This document shows, one piece after another, positions 31,519-44,046 of a stretch of 64,000 nt of DNA (position 1 is the stretch's first letter; each line of letters begins with the position of its first letter). The position numbers and the translations under genes are program-made. Where the stretch lies: the NCBI GenBank assembly GCA_015179025.1, contig WHUX01000004.1, forward strand, positions 62,001-126,000, written 5' to 3'. A model generated the notes under the pieces. The model was not told the origin of the DNA, ran no database searches, and saw only the letters and a program-made list of their open reading frames with translations. The DNA comes from Terfezia claveryi. Taxonomy: Eukaryota; Ascomycota; Pezizomycetes; Pezizales; Pezizaceae.

Positions 31519-34500
31519 CATTTCGATTTCTATTCCTCCCAAATCAAGGGACATTCAGTAGCATTAGAGAGGTTTTACAACTTTTACTCCTGTAGTCAAG
31601 TCTATTTAGAACCCTGTACGCACCAAAGTGCAAAATAAAGAAGGTTTTACGGATAATTCTTGGATAAGTATCTGGAAGGAACTACGTTCCTTCAGGGTTA
31701 GGCGACACGCTAGGAGGTTGACTGGCTTGGCACGAAGGTTAGGAGGAAGAAACGGACTTGACATGTACATCATGTGAACTCCCCCCTAACCCCCACAACC
31801 TAACATCGAGTCGCAAACAAAGTTTTTTTTTTTTTATTTTTTTTTTCCTTTTGTTTTGCGTGTTTTTGCGATAATTTCGCGGAAAGAGTGTTACTCGTGG
31901 CCTCTCAAGAACCGATGTATTTGAGTGGTAATCGGTGCTTTGAAGGTTTCTTATGAAAAAGCTACTAGGCATATCAATTTAGGAATAGACTGAAGTATAC
32001 AGGAGTCTTGGAAGATCCTAGGTTGGAGCTTTTGGTTGGAGGGCTTTGTATTATTATTGTTTCACTTCCAAAAATTATTTTGTGGGATATAATTTTATTG
32101 TTCCCCTGGAGCTCTCTAGTTACGGTAGGCATTGAGGGTAATTCTGGCCCCCCCCAAAAAAAAAAAAAAAAAAAACGTATGAACACCCCGATGTGAGTAT
32201 GTAGGTAGGCCTACTTCTAACTAACCGTGTTGAGCGGCTATATGAGATTCCACAAACAGATCCCAAAAAATACAACTTCCCAAATGAACTCCTACAAGAC
32301 TCCGTTATTAGTTATATATACTTATGCTTCCTAGGGAGCATATTCCAATCACATCCAGAAAAAAAAAAATAATCCAGATAAGGCTGATCAGATATTCACT
32401 ATGGTGGAGCTTTTATGTTGTAGATAACCGAATTGATATACAGTACATACGTGGATATGATATTCATGATGGGAACAAGGATGGAGATTAGTTGAAGTTG
32501 GAAACCCCTCAAGACAAGAATAAGGATATAAATTACAAGTAGAGGCCCGGAAATGCATGAGCAGCGCTTTTTTGTTAGGGGGCTTCGATATATATTTTAA
32601 TTAAAAATGCTTCAGATACATTTGGCTGTAGACTTCCACTTGTGTGCGAATGCCAAGGCTTGTGTATACTTATGCCATATCAATCTTGGTAACTCCTTCT
32701 CTCTGCTCCGCTGAGCTCTATGTTTGGTGTCTGGCTCCGGCGCTGGGGGAGGCAATCAGGTGGGGTCACAATATTAATGGAAGCAGCCATCTTGGAGAAA
32801 GTCCGTTCCGGATCCGTATTCGAGGAATTAGCTGCTCAGGACTTGGGTCTTTGCCTTATGAGATTGCCGAGGCTTTCAACAAAACCGCTTTAAGCCGGGA
32901 ATTGCCATTGGTTGCCCGGGAATGGCAGATTGAAATGGCTGCGGAATGCTAGTTCTCTGTGTGTCACCAAAACCGGTGATGGGAAATCCTTCTGTTTCTC
33001 GGTGGCAAATGACTGATCAAGTATGTATCTCTCCGGTGAGCAGGACTATATTAACCCTTGTTCCGAACTTAGGCAGCCGCCCGTAGGCTCTTAACTAGCG
33101 AGAACCTCAATGAGGATCCTAAGGAGGCAGCAACAGGAGTCTATAGCTCATATTTGTGGAACTGGAGATATTGAATTCTGATAATCCGGACTTTAGGAAG
33201 CTTACTTCAATGCTAATAATCTAATAACTCTTTCCCATGGTCTTCGGACGCTGAGGACTCACTGATGTGGTGAATAGGAAAATATTTCGTCTGGACATAT
33301 ATCTCTTGGTTTGGCGAATACATTTCCCTGGGGCTGTCTGCGACAATACTCGTACATGTCAGGGGGTTTATTCATGCGACCCTCAGATTTCCCAGGGGTG
33401 TAGACTCCTAAAACGCTCAGTTGATCTGATATGCTGCTGCACAAATTAAAGGCCCAATCAAGAGTTTTGAAGACCTCTATTTTCTCATGCCCAAAGTCTT
33501 CGGATCTACCGTGGACCTTGATATTCGTGGATACCTTAGGGGAAGCTTGCGATACTTCTAGAGAATTCTGAATATCTCGCAGGCGGTACAATGAGGAGAA
33601 TGACATAAATTGCGGAATATACGAAAGGTATTATTACAGAAGATTGCCGGAGTTACAATATGGAGCTGTTACTAAAGGGGGATTCTGGTTTGCATCTGTC
33701 TGATAAAGGTTTGCATTCCGGGAATACTGATCGAGTCTATCCTAGATGCAGCTCAAACTGAAGTCCCTAGCACTATTTGGCGTCATTGAATTCGCATTCT
33801 GACAAGCCTCTGCCCCTCTCGCTATAGGTATCCAATTTCTGTTTTAGAATTTCTCCAATATCAATCTCTGAATCTCACTTGGCGATACCTTGTTGATCTC
33901 ACTGAAGCACCGAGGTGTATGTTTTTGTTTCTGACAAACCTAGCGCGTGAAGAACCTAATTGCTATGTCTTTCAACCTCTTGAGCTCTGATTGCAATGTT
34001 ACGAGGTTATGAGGCGAGGAATTTTGGTAGACAGAGAATTCGTATAGCTAACTCGCGAAGCTATCTTAGGTGTCGCTATAGATATAGAGGTTTTGCACCC
34101 TTGCACGCTATATATCTCACAACCCAGCTAGCACCACTTGGACTTCTGTGAGTACGAAAATGTAGAAACAGAGGGGTTTTGCAAGTTTCCAAAATGGTTG
34201 TAGGATGTTTACGAGCTTACAGGTATATTCTGATACTGTACCACGTGCAGAGTCTAACCGTCTTCAGATGTTTGTTGTGGGACAAGCTCCAAATGAGTTT
34301 GTTCTCTAGTCTCGATCACATGTTCATCATTTTACTTGCCATTTCTGGTCAACCAGCAAGAACTGATGTCATGATTTTTTTCTTCGAGAAGATCGACACT
34401 GTTGCACTTCAAAACAATTTCTGTTCCGCTGCCGAAGGCAGTGGGTTGCGACAATATTGTTTTGGGGTGTAGAATGCATGTAACTTTTTCGTAGTACACA

Positions 34501-35037
34501 AAGAATCTTAGGTACGTGATCAGCACAGAATTCAGCTGAGCAGAACGGAGCTAAGAATCCATGGAAAGAAGAAAAGAATATTAATATAGTTTACGTTCAA
34601 TTACCTATGATCTTCTCTACATACTTCTGTATGTATACCAAAGAAAGTAGCCATGATACCTATATTTCCACCCTAGAACACCTAAAGCCCAAGCAAAGTC
34701 CCAGAGAGCCGGGGAGGGGGAGAAAAAAAGACACGCAATAACCAGATTTAATTACGACACACTCCCTCCGCATATTCGTCAAGTATAATTCAGGGAAAAA
34801 AAAAGAACAGAAAAACAAAAGTTATGTACTAGATACCCAGCAGCAAAATCTGAACTGTCAGATGTTTCAAGAGAAAAGGGTATCTGGGTCTGCAGAAAGT
34901 AGAGCAACATTTAATATATCGAGGTGACAAAAGTGTAACGGAAATATATTATTCAACAAAAAGCAAGGGAAATAAGAAACCAAGCTAACAGGACCCCCAA
35001 AACATGCGGCATCTATTTGTACTGCCTTATCCATTAC
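31519..35037. other. 3.5-kb region without a supported gene
   Basis: Holds T-runs at 31823-31847, an A-run at 32155-32175 and many short AT-rich tracts. A 115-codon minus-strand frame at 33259-33606 starts with ATG and looks somewhat protein-like. Upstream codons in the same frame are interrupted by stops at random frequency, so I do not extend it. Another open frame at 32650-32952 (+) has no recognisable content. Confidence 0.4.
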
Positions 35038-38000
35038 TTAGTACAGTCCACCTCCGCTCGTCTCTCCTTTGGTAAGCTCAGTGATCAAAGCCTTGGCTTC
35101 ATCACCACCCATCTGTTTGGCAGTCCAAGTTGGCCTCTCTAGGAGTGGTACCCCCCATCCCACTCCTTTCCTTATTCTCTGCATTCCAACACCAAGTTTC
35201 CATCCTTCATCTCCCTCAATCAGATATACGAATTTCCTGCCATTACGTAATTCAGCACGAAGGACATGGGTTATCAGCGGTTTCTTCTGAGCAGGTGCTG
35301 TAAGGTTCTGTTGCTTCGGCTGTGGCCCCACACACTGGCACATAGAAAGACAAGAACAGATTAACTCGTCGAGGAATACCTCAGAGAGGTCTTCTTCATT
35401 ATTAGACGCGGATGTGAGAATGGAATCACGGCTGTTGGTTCGTCTGAGGCGGGATTTCTTCCGGTCTAGAGGGGGGGAAGGTGTGCTAGTGAAGTTGGGG
35501 CAGTAAATTTCGATAGATTTGAGCATAGGAACTTTAATGTCCCATTCCTTCTGATGAACTCCGCGGACATCGTCATCGATAAATAATCCATCGTGGGAGA
35601 TACGAAGGATAAGACCTTCGCTGAGCCCGGCATAGTTTGGACGCAATTTGGCGATCGCAACAGCTTTGTGAAATGCGGCCACAGCACGGAGGGAGGCTTT
35701 GTCAGGGTGGAGTGAGATATAGATTTTTCGACCGGAAGGTGTGATTGTGGTATCCAGACCATCGGAATTGCGAGGGGTAAAGATATGCGGGGGAGGCGGG
35801 GGAGGGGAGGGGGAGGGGGAGATGAGCTGTTGGTACCGGGAACTTGTCTATGGGGTGGTGGTTGAGGTGCTTGTGGTGGGGGAACAGTATGCGGAGGGGG
35901 GGTGGTGGTGGGGTGGGGGGACGACATGCGGTGGCGGTGGCGGTGGTTGAGTCGAAGGACCTTGTACTGGAGCAGGTGGCTGTCGTTGTTGAGCCTTTGC
36001 CGCTGGGCGGGCCTTTTTGAGAGCAGAGGGTTGTGGAAGAGCCAGTGATACTGAGCCAAGAACAGGAGAAGCTTGAATGGCTGGCAGAGATAGAGGAGGC
36101 AAATCCGGAACTGAAGGAGGTGCCGGAATGCTTCTCACGGACGCAGAGCCAGAGCCACGGTCTCCGGAGGATGGTGGCGTGTCGTATCCATTTTTCCGAG
36201 TGGGAACATAGGGCTGTTCGACCATAGCCAGAGAAGCTTGCCGTTGCTCACGCGTCAACTTTTCTTCGAAAGCCCGGATGAGGCGATCTGCTCGCTCACG
36301 GTCGAGACGTTCATTTTCTTGGAGTTGGCGTTGATGCTCCTCGGCGGCCTTGCGAGCCTTCTCCCGAATAATTCCCAGCATGGCTTTCTCCGCGCGCTCT
36401 CTCTCTCGTTGTTCTCGTTCGATGCGATCCCTCTCTGCGCGTTCTCGCTCAAGACGGCGTTTTGCCTCACGTTGTGCTTCCACCTGAGCTTTGTGTTCGA
36501 TCTCTCTTCGGAGGGCTTCCTCCTTTGCCTTCTCTTGTCTGATCATTTCGTCTAGCTCTTTTTGTTTACGAAGAACTTCCTCCCGGTGTTTACGCAAGGT
36601 TTCTTCTCGTTCTTGTTGTATACGGAGCTGTTCTTCTTTCTCTTTTCTTAACACTTCTTCGTATTGCCGTCTCTCCTCTTGTTCTTTGGCTCTGCGAGCC
36701 ATTTCTTCCCGCTGCTTACGCATTACCTCTTCTTTATACTTTCGTAGCTCCTCCTCCCGTTGCTGTCGTGCATGCTCCTCGCGCTCCATTTTAATACGTT
36801 CCACAAGCTCTTTCTCGCGTTGGAGGCGTTCCTGTTCATCCCGCTCTTCCTGCTCCCTTTGTTTACGTTCCTCTTCCTCTTGCTCCCGCTGGTGTGCCTC
36901 CAGTTTTGCACGAATAATAGCAGCTTGTTTTTCCCGGCGAACCGTCTCCTCACGCTCCCGTTTCGCCTGTTCCTCCCGGAGACCCTTCTGGCGTTCTTCA
37001 TTCTCCTTACGTGCGGCTTCCAGTCGTGCAAGACGAGCTTCCCGCTCGATCCTGCGCTTCTCACGTTCCTGGCGTCTGATTTGCTCAGCGTGTTGCCGCT
37101 CGGCTTCTTCTCGTTCAGCTTGCTCCTTGGCTAACCGCTCACGCTCGGCGGCTTCCGCAGCAGCTTGCTCGCGGATTTGCTGCAGGATGGCTTCAAGCTC
37201 AAGTTCTTCTTTTAGGATACGTGCTTGTTCATTCTGTCTAGCTTCCTCACGAGCAAGACGATGGCGGTGTTCGATAGCGGAACGCTCCCTGGCAATACTT
37301 TCCATGGCTGCGCGATTAGCTTCAGCCGTATTTATGGGTGTTGATTCAGGCACCGGGTGAGCATGCTGCTGGTGATGTTGTTGATTTTCATCTGGTTGAG
37401 GAATTTCCGGTCGCACATTGTCGCCATAATTCATATCATTCAATTCGTCTTCATCCTCGGCATATGATTCGTGCTGGATAACTTGATGACCCTCCACAAT
37501 TGGTTGATACTGCATGGCCGGGGGTTCTGCCTTGCCGTTGGTGTTTGCAGGGTAGCTGTCCACAGATGAGCTGCTGTTCGAGGACCTACTGCTCAAAGAA
37601 CGAGCCTTCTTACTCAACATGCGTTCGACATATGGTGACTGCGGCAAGGCCTTTTTCTGCGGAGCCCTTACCACAGCCCTTGGCTTTACAGCAGCGGCAG
37701 CAGCAGCCGTTGCAGGGGTTGGTGCCGTATCCCTCCCTCTCCCTGGTGAAGGGCGTTGAGGAGTAGTATTTTTGAAAAGACGCTGTCGGAGGCCTGGCAC
37801 CGCCTTCGCATCTTTACCATTCAATTGCACTACCGCCGGCGCCGATGCTTGACCTCCCGCAGGAGGGGCAATCACTTTCGCTTTACTTCCACCTGCTATC
37901 TCTTTTTGTCTGCGTTTTGCTGCCGTCCCTTTTGCTTTCCCATCCCCCGCTGGCTGTCCACTGGGCCTCTTGCTAGCCGCCTGTACTGGCCGATTCCTCC

Positions 38001-38520
38001 CAAAACTTTTACTGATACCATGTACAGCCAACTTCCTAGCCCCGTGGGGAATTTCCACCAATATATCCCAGTAAATCCACCACACACCACCAATTCCCCC
38101 TGCTGTTATTGCAGATAGTAGAGCTGTTCTAGCACTGAAGCCTGTTGCATCGTTGAAACCATCTATAGTGTCTTCCAAGAATTCGATAACATCCGAAAGT
38201 GTGATATTGCTCAGGAACTTGAACAATATGAAGGTGAGGAGGCAGGCGAGATAGCCATAGAAGAAGGAACGTTGGAGCGGGGTTAGTGATGGGGAGGTGA
38301 ATAAGGACAGCGATGCCGACGGGGGTGATGGCGGGGCAGCGTCTTTGCGGTGATGACCGGCGTCTGTGTATGGGATTGTGCTGGGCGGACGACGGCCCCG
38401 GGGGGGGCGGGGCGGGGCGTGGGCGTGGGCGTGGGCGTGGGCCCCCCCATGGGTATTTGCGGGGGGTTCGTTGTGGGTTTGTGGTGGTTGGATGGTGAAC
38501 TTCCTACCGAGTGTGAGCTG
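35038..38520 (-). CDS. Large membrane-anchored Glu/Arg-rich coiled-coil protein
   Basis: A continuous minus-strand frame runs from about 38520 to 35848, and a second exon from about 35825 to the stop at 35038. An intron near 35935-35826 joins them in phase (acceptor ACCAACAG). The N-terminal part has a hydrophobic segment (FFYGYLACLLTFILFKFLS) and a second one (LLSAITAGGIGGVWWIYW). A basic/Ala-rich region follows, then about 350 residues of charged coiled coil (EREEAERQHAEQIRRQEREK type, 37330-36240), a poly-Pro stretch and a globular C-terminal domain (ITPSGRKIYISLHPDKASLRAV, LIEGDEGWKLGVGMQRIRKG). No ATG begins the long frame, so a first exon upstream of 38520 is probably missing from my model. 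Family not recognised. Likely membrane-tethered scaffold; that is inference. Confidence 0.7.
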
Positions 38521-39917
38521 TCAGTGTCGGCCGGCGTTGACGTTGTTTGAGCAGAGCCCCTGCTTTCGGGTGACCCTGCTGCGGCCGGATGCGAGATGGC
38601 GAGATACCTCTGGCAATCAATTTGAGTTTCACAGTTCCGTAGAAGCGGTAGCGGTTGATGCAGTGATCTGGATGAATTCGGGTGAAAGCGTTAAAATCTC
38701 CGACTGGCGCTCCCTGCGATTGGCCAGGAGCACGCAAGGAAGAAGCTGGACGACAATATCGGCCAATCGGGGGCTTGAGTTGGGATTTGCTGCGGGGAAT
38801 ATGCGGGGACGGCGCTGCCCTTCTTTGATTTGGATGTTTGTTTGTTTGTTTGTTTGTTTATTGTGTTTGCGTTAAAGCTGCGGCAGGCCAAACTCCAGTT
38901 GAAACGGGCTATCTTGTCTCTCTGTTAGCTACCGTAGCGCGCTGTAACGACATGCGACATAGGTACAGCTACCCGGCGCGGCTGTGGCGCGAGAAATAGT
39001 CTCAGAATGTCAGCGTCTTTTCGGTTCCGGCGTGGGTGCGACTGAGCGGCGGAGGCGGAAGTCAAGCGCAGCAAGATCGATTCATGAACGAACGTGAGGT
39101 GCCTTCTGGAGAGTTTTGTATATATACCAGCCCGTACCCGTCCGTACTCGTACTAAGGAGAGTTTGTCATCTACGGTGCCACAGAGGCCTCCTTGCCTGT
39201 CAGCCAATACCAATGCCGTATTCACAGCTGCCTCTGGCTCGGGATGGGAGGTGAAGTGATATTACCCCTGAGCTTGGGTCTTGATTTGGACGGCGGCGCA
39301 GATAGGCGCGAGTCGTTCATTTTTTGATAAGATAGCTCGCGCACAAGACCAGAGATATGTGACATAACAAATATACCCCTCATTTAGTAAATACGAGCTT
39401 CAGTAGAAGTATGTGCCTGCCTGCGTTGCAGTGTACATGTAGAGTACTTCACAAAAATTGTGTTTTGCGATCGTCGGCATCCATATGCCCATGTCCTACA
39501 GGCAATTGGTAGCGACTCTGCAGCCCCTGGCCGTAAGGCGTTGCTGGGGCGACGGTTTCACAGGGTACCTACCAGGGTGCACAGCCCAGAATAACCTATA
39601 ATTATGCTGGGGTCATAGGAGTCATCCATCGGAGAACTGCGAAACATAGTGGATGACGCGTACGCTGAGCAGGCCCAAATTGCGGGTGAGGCTGGGGCTG
39701 TACGGCAAAGCAAGTGCCATACATAATATGGGCCCTGGAAAGACGATTAGGAAGGCCATAAGCTTGAACGGAATAAGCTTCCTTTCCCTCGGACTATTTC
39801 CTCACCAAGAGCCGTAGTTTGTTGCTTCGACTCATATTGGGCGATTTTGTGTCGTTAAAAAGTCATTTACCGCTAAATATACCCAAAGACGGCAGGACTC
39901 GCCGAGACATATACCCG
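38521..39917. promoter_or_regulatory. Shared upstream region of two divergent genes
   Basis: The 1.4 kb between the coiled-coil gene (-) and the 953-aa protein gene (+) contains a CCAAT box in GTCAGCCAATACCAATG near 39204, a TATATATA at about 39119 and a GTTT run at 38837-38858. The first exon of the minus-strand gene probably lies within 38520-38900. No other supported gene. Confidence 0.4.
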
Positions 39918-42908
39918 ATGACTGACGCGGATGGTTATTTCTCTCCGCGAGACCATCCGCAAGAGATGGTCGCGGACCCGAGTCTTCCACAGAAGGTGTT
40001 GGAGGAGGAAGACGCTGCTGCGGTTGAGGGGGAAGGGATAGGTGGAATGGGGGATATTCCACCGAGGTATACGTTTGCGCCGGACGAGGAGGAAATGGTT
40101 GCTGATGGGTTTAGGGGAGGGATGAGGATGAGTGGAATGGGGTTGGGTGGGTACGGAGGTATTGGGGATATGGGTGCTGGGGGTATGGGTATGGGTATGG
40201 GTGGAATGAATATGGAAGCGATGGGGATGGGGATGGGAATGGGAATGGGGATTGGGATGGCCCATGTGCCTATGGGAATGGTAATGCCGGAGATGGTACC
40301 TATGATACAGACTCCACAAGTACAACCGATGCAACAGCCACAACTACAATTACCCCAGGCGCCGGAGGTTGCGCAACCTTCACCTCCGCCGGTACCTTCT
40401 TTGCCGTTGATGCAGCCCCTAGAAGCACCACAGTCAATGTCAGATCGTCCACCTGTCACTGAAGAGAGCGAAGAGTCAACATGTCTAGACTGTGATGACT
40501 CAGAAGGTCGGTGTAGGTGTCGCCAAAGGGCCACAAGGTCACGCCAACGGCATCCTGTAGGAGGAGGAGGATGTTGCGGTCATGGAGGGAGGAGCAAAGG
40601 CGAGCACAAGTTTAGGCGTTGCATTATCGGTGTAGTCTGGGGAGTAGTCCTTTCGATGGTGGTGTGGGGTGCATTGACTATGTACCACGGTTTCAAGCAT
40701 CATGGACCTCCGGGACCTTCGTTTCTGGGATGGATTAAAAAGGTGAGGCGTCTCTATTCGATATCTGCAAGGAACTGGGCTAATTTTCGTATGGTTAGGA
40801 ACATCACGAGGATAAATTCCAATGTCACCGCGCCCCATACCTCTACATGGGACAAAATGTTTTCCGGTTTCCCGTCGGCTCTAGAAATGCTTCGAATGCT
40901 GCACCGTCGTTTTACCTTCATCAGCGCCCACTGAATCCTTCTCATCCATGGCAACGGCACCATGGCAGTAAGTTTGCTGGGGAGATTGTGATTGCGGGAT
41001 ATACGCCCGTGCAACCGGAGGACGAGCGGATGGTGAAGGTTGAGTTTGATATTTCTATGGGCAGGGAGCAGATGAAGCAAGCGATGAAACTAGAGAGGGG
41101 AAAGGATGGGAATGGGGTTACCATTTACGTGAGTTTCTCGCTTTTATTTTAGGCGGTCCGATTAGTATGAATACTCTCTTGCTAATTCTCGTTCCTTATA
41201 GACGGATTACAAAGCGCCGGAATGGGATGATTGGAAGCACCATGGGCACCCAAGGGGGCCCCCGAGACCCCCTGCATGTGCAACGATTAGAGTCTTGGTC
41301 TCTATTCCCCGCGGGATTAATGACGAGACACAAAATGCGGCTACGGCGGTCCTTCAGAAGTTGGACATCGACGTACAGTCGCTGTTTATCACTATCGATC
41401 ACGCTTCATTAGATCTCGTCGTGGAGGGAAATACTACCCTACAGAGCTTCTGTGGTGATATCACTTTGGCTGGGACAAGAGACGACGGTCCTCCTGATTT
41501 AGGTGAAAGAGGACAGCTCCCGTTTATGCTTTCAGGACCACCTCCACCTCCGGGGCATCCCGGTGGGGAGCTTGATATGCAGGCCGCCTCTGACGGATTA
41601 GTTGGATTCCGCACCAAGTCACTTATGGCAAAGACATTGACAGGACGGATCCACGCCGTGCCCATGCGAGGAGCCCCAGGAGTCATTGAGTCTGAGAATG
41701 CCGAGTTGGAAACTACTAGTGGACATATCCGCGTAGCTGTGGTTCCCCAGCTTGCATCCAGCGAACATTCTGGGCCTATGAATATGACTATCCGCACAGT
41801 TTCTGGGGATGTTTTACTTGATAGGTCCCCAGTTATGGATGAGACTGTGGCTCTTGATAAGTTCCGGAGCACAAGGACGTACATCTGGACTACTACTGGA
41901 CTGATTGTCGGTGAGACGCTCCTCACAGATGGGTCCTTGCTGAATGTCAAGTCTTTCAGCGGGGATATCGATCTCTTCCATGTCAGTGTTCCAGATGGAA
42001 CACCTTCAAATCCGCCCTTCCTCAGGACGGAAACGAAAAGCGGCTCGACAAGAGTGAAGGTCTTGCCTGTTGGGGCGCAGGGCGAATATTCTCCTCATTC
42101 CCCTGAAGGTCGTGATGATGACGAGGTCATGGTTAGGAAAATGAGGAACCGAGTTACGCAAGGCAAGTTCATCGTCAGAGGGAAACACACCTCCGTCTCT
42201 GGCCACATCGACGCCGTATACTATCCTACCTGGGAAGGTGGCTTCATTGGGCGCTCACTTTCAGGAGAGGTTCATCCTACTGGGGCAGGTGTTCTTTTCA
42301 TCCCACTTAATGACAACTCTTACGAACCGGAACACTGGAACGAAATATCCTCGGAAGATGACGATATGCCCACTCCCTACCCTACAGTCTGGAAAATTGT
42401 CCGCGCGAGAAAGGGACAGAAGGGGGCGGGTGGGATGGTAGAGATTGAGAGTGTCACTGGGCATGTTTGTTTTTTTGTGGGTAAGAGGAGGGGATGGTGG
42501 GAGTTGCTGAGGACGGCAAAAGAGAAGGGGAAGGAGTGGCTGAGGAAGGTCGGGTGTGTTTGGTGGAAGGAGAAGAAGGTGCAGGTGGTTAGTGTGGGGG
42601 TGCAGACGGAGGCGAAAGAGGAAGAGGTCGAAGGGGAGGAGGTGAAAGGGGAAGTGGAAGTGGAAGTGGAAGTGGAAGTGGGGGAGATTGAGAAGGTGAA
42701 ACAGGAGGAGGGAAACCGTGAGGAGGCGAAGCACACGGAGAAGACACTAGTAGAGACAGAAGAAGGGGTGGGAAAGCCGTCGGAGATTGAGCCTAGTGCT
42801 GTAGACACGGATCCGAAAGAGGAGGAGGAGGAGGAGGAGGAGAGGAAGAGCAGTATGACGAGAATGCCGAGGCACAGGGCGAGGAACTCATTTGTGACGC
42901 GATTTTAA
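39918..42908 (+). CDS. 953-aa single-pass membrane protein with DUF4097-like beta-repeat domain
   Basis: Exons 39918-40742, 40799-41128 and 41202-42908 join in phase 0. The N-terminal half is disordered: an acidic stretch, then GMGMGMGG-type Gly/Met repeats (about residues 75-125), a Pro/Gln stretch and a Cys/Arg-rich patch (CLDCDDSEGRCRCRQR). One transmembrane helix (IIGVVWGVVLSMVVWGALTMY, about 234-256) follows. After it comes a domain with recurring strand text such as LQSFCGDITLAG, LETTSGHIRVAV, NVKSFSGDIDLF, RTETKSGSTRVKV, TSVSGHIDAVY and RSLSGEVHPTG. This is the SGDI-type pattern of DUF4097/adhesin-like beta-repeat proteins. The tail is Glu/Val/Lys-rich (EVEVEVEVEVG) and ends with a Glu8 run. 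Function unknown. The upstream TTG-initiated extension of the frame is ignored. Confidence 0.8.
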
Positions 42909-43019
42909 AACAGAATTTTTTTGGAGTTTTGTCTTTTGGGTTTATATATCTGTTTTAATTTTTTAATTTTGTTTTTGTTTTTGTTTTCTTAGTACTAGTG
43001 GTGTTTTTTGTGTGTGTGT

Positions 43020-43053
<34 letters not shown>

Positions 43054-44046
43054 TTTTGTTTTGTTTTTACAGAACAGAGGATTATTATTTTATTTTATTA
43101 TAGATCCCGGATCCCTTTAACCTTGGACTTGGACTAGACTGGACTTGATTCTTGGTATTGGGGGTTGGGGGGGGGGAATATATAATATAACTAAAAGAGC
43201 GCGGGGGGGAGGGGGAGGAGGAGGGGGAGGAGGAGGGGGAGGAGGGAGGGAGAGGGGAAGGTATTGGGCGTGTGTGTGTGTGTGTGTATGTGAGAAGATT
43301 AGATATCCCATATCCATCCATCCATCCATCCACCTACATAGTTTCAATCAATATCAATACCAACTCTCTCTCTCTTCAAATACTGCAGAATTCTATTTTA
43401 TTTCACGTTACTATACTGCTATACTGTATAATACAGGCGGTACGGTATATATGGTATATATGGTATACTCTGGGGGTGTAGTTATGGCGCTGTGGGGGGG
43501 GGTTTACTGTATGACTTCAGGGTAAATTTATCCGGACAACGACGACAACAACACCACCATCACCACCATCACCACCACCACAATGCGCTGGTGAAATCAA
43601 TAAAGAAATATGAGAGAGAGAGAGAGAGAGATGATGAGGAGATAAGGATAAGATGTTGTTTGTTGCCCATGATAACCACACTAACTTTGCACGGCGGCAG
43701 AACGACGAACGAGGTGGTGGTGGAAGAACGACGATGACATATCATCCCACAACCATCTGGTACACGACACACGACGAGCAGCAGTCACGAAGCCCCACCT
43801 CGGCGAGAGAGAAAAACTAACATTAATCAGGGTGAACTAACTAACGATTATTATTTAACTGGCCTTGACCCCGCTCTTCCCTTCCTTCCCTCCTTTCTTT
43901 CCTCACTTCACTTCCTCCTTTCCCTCTCTGCCCTTCAACCTCAACCCCCCCCGCGCACAAGAACTGCCATCTATATTTCTTCCCCTCCCTCCCTTCCAGC
44001 TATACAATCCCTTCACAGGCCCACATCCCTTCGCTCCACTATCAAG
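42909..44046. other. Simple-sequence-rich spacer
   Basis: T32 at 43021-43052, a GGAGGAGGGGGA tract at 43203-43258, (GT)n at 43269-43287, CATCCATC at 43313-43330, ACCACCATC at 43548-43580 and (GA)n at 43615-43630. No gene. The C/T-rich leader of the next gene lies at 43870-44040. Confidence 0.6.

Noticed and set aside
33259..34479. A minus-strand frame with many stops, each explainable as Gln or Arg codons mutated C to T (RIP-like pseudogene).
   Set aside because: TAA, TAG and TGA can always be derived from CAA, CAG and CGA by one C to T change, so the pattern is uninformative. Between 33607 and 34119 the stop density (nine in about 171 codons) equals random expectation. Only the 115-codon piece at 33259-33606 stays open.
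36491..37360. A 289-codon Ser/Arg-rich plus-strand frame.
   Set aside because: It is the antisense shadow of the Glu/Arg coiled-coil gene; GAA/GAG/CGC codons read backward give Ser, Leu and Ala.
40847..41152. A separate small gene starting at ATG 40847.
   Set aside because: It is the second exon of the 953-aa membrane protein; both flanking introns join in phase 0.
42261..42808. Two minus-strand frames rich in Phe/His or Ser/Thr.
   Set aside because: Antisense of the Glu/Val-rich tail of the 953-aa protein.
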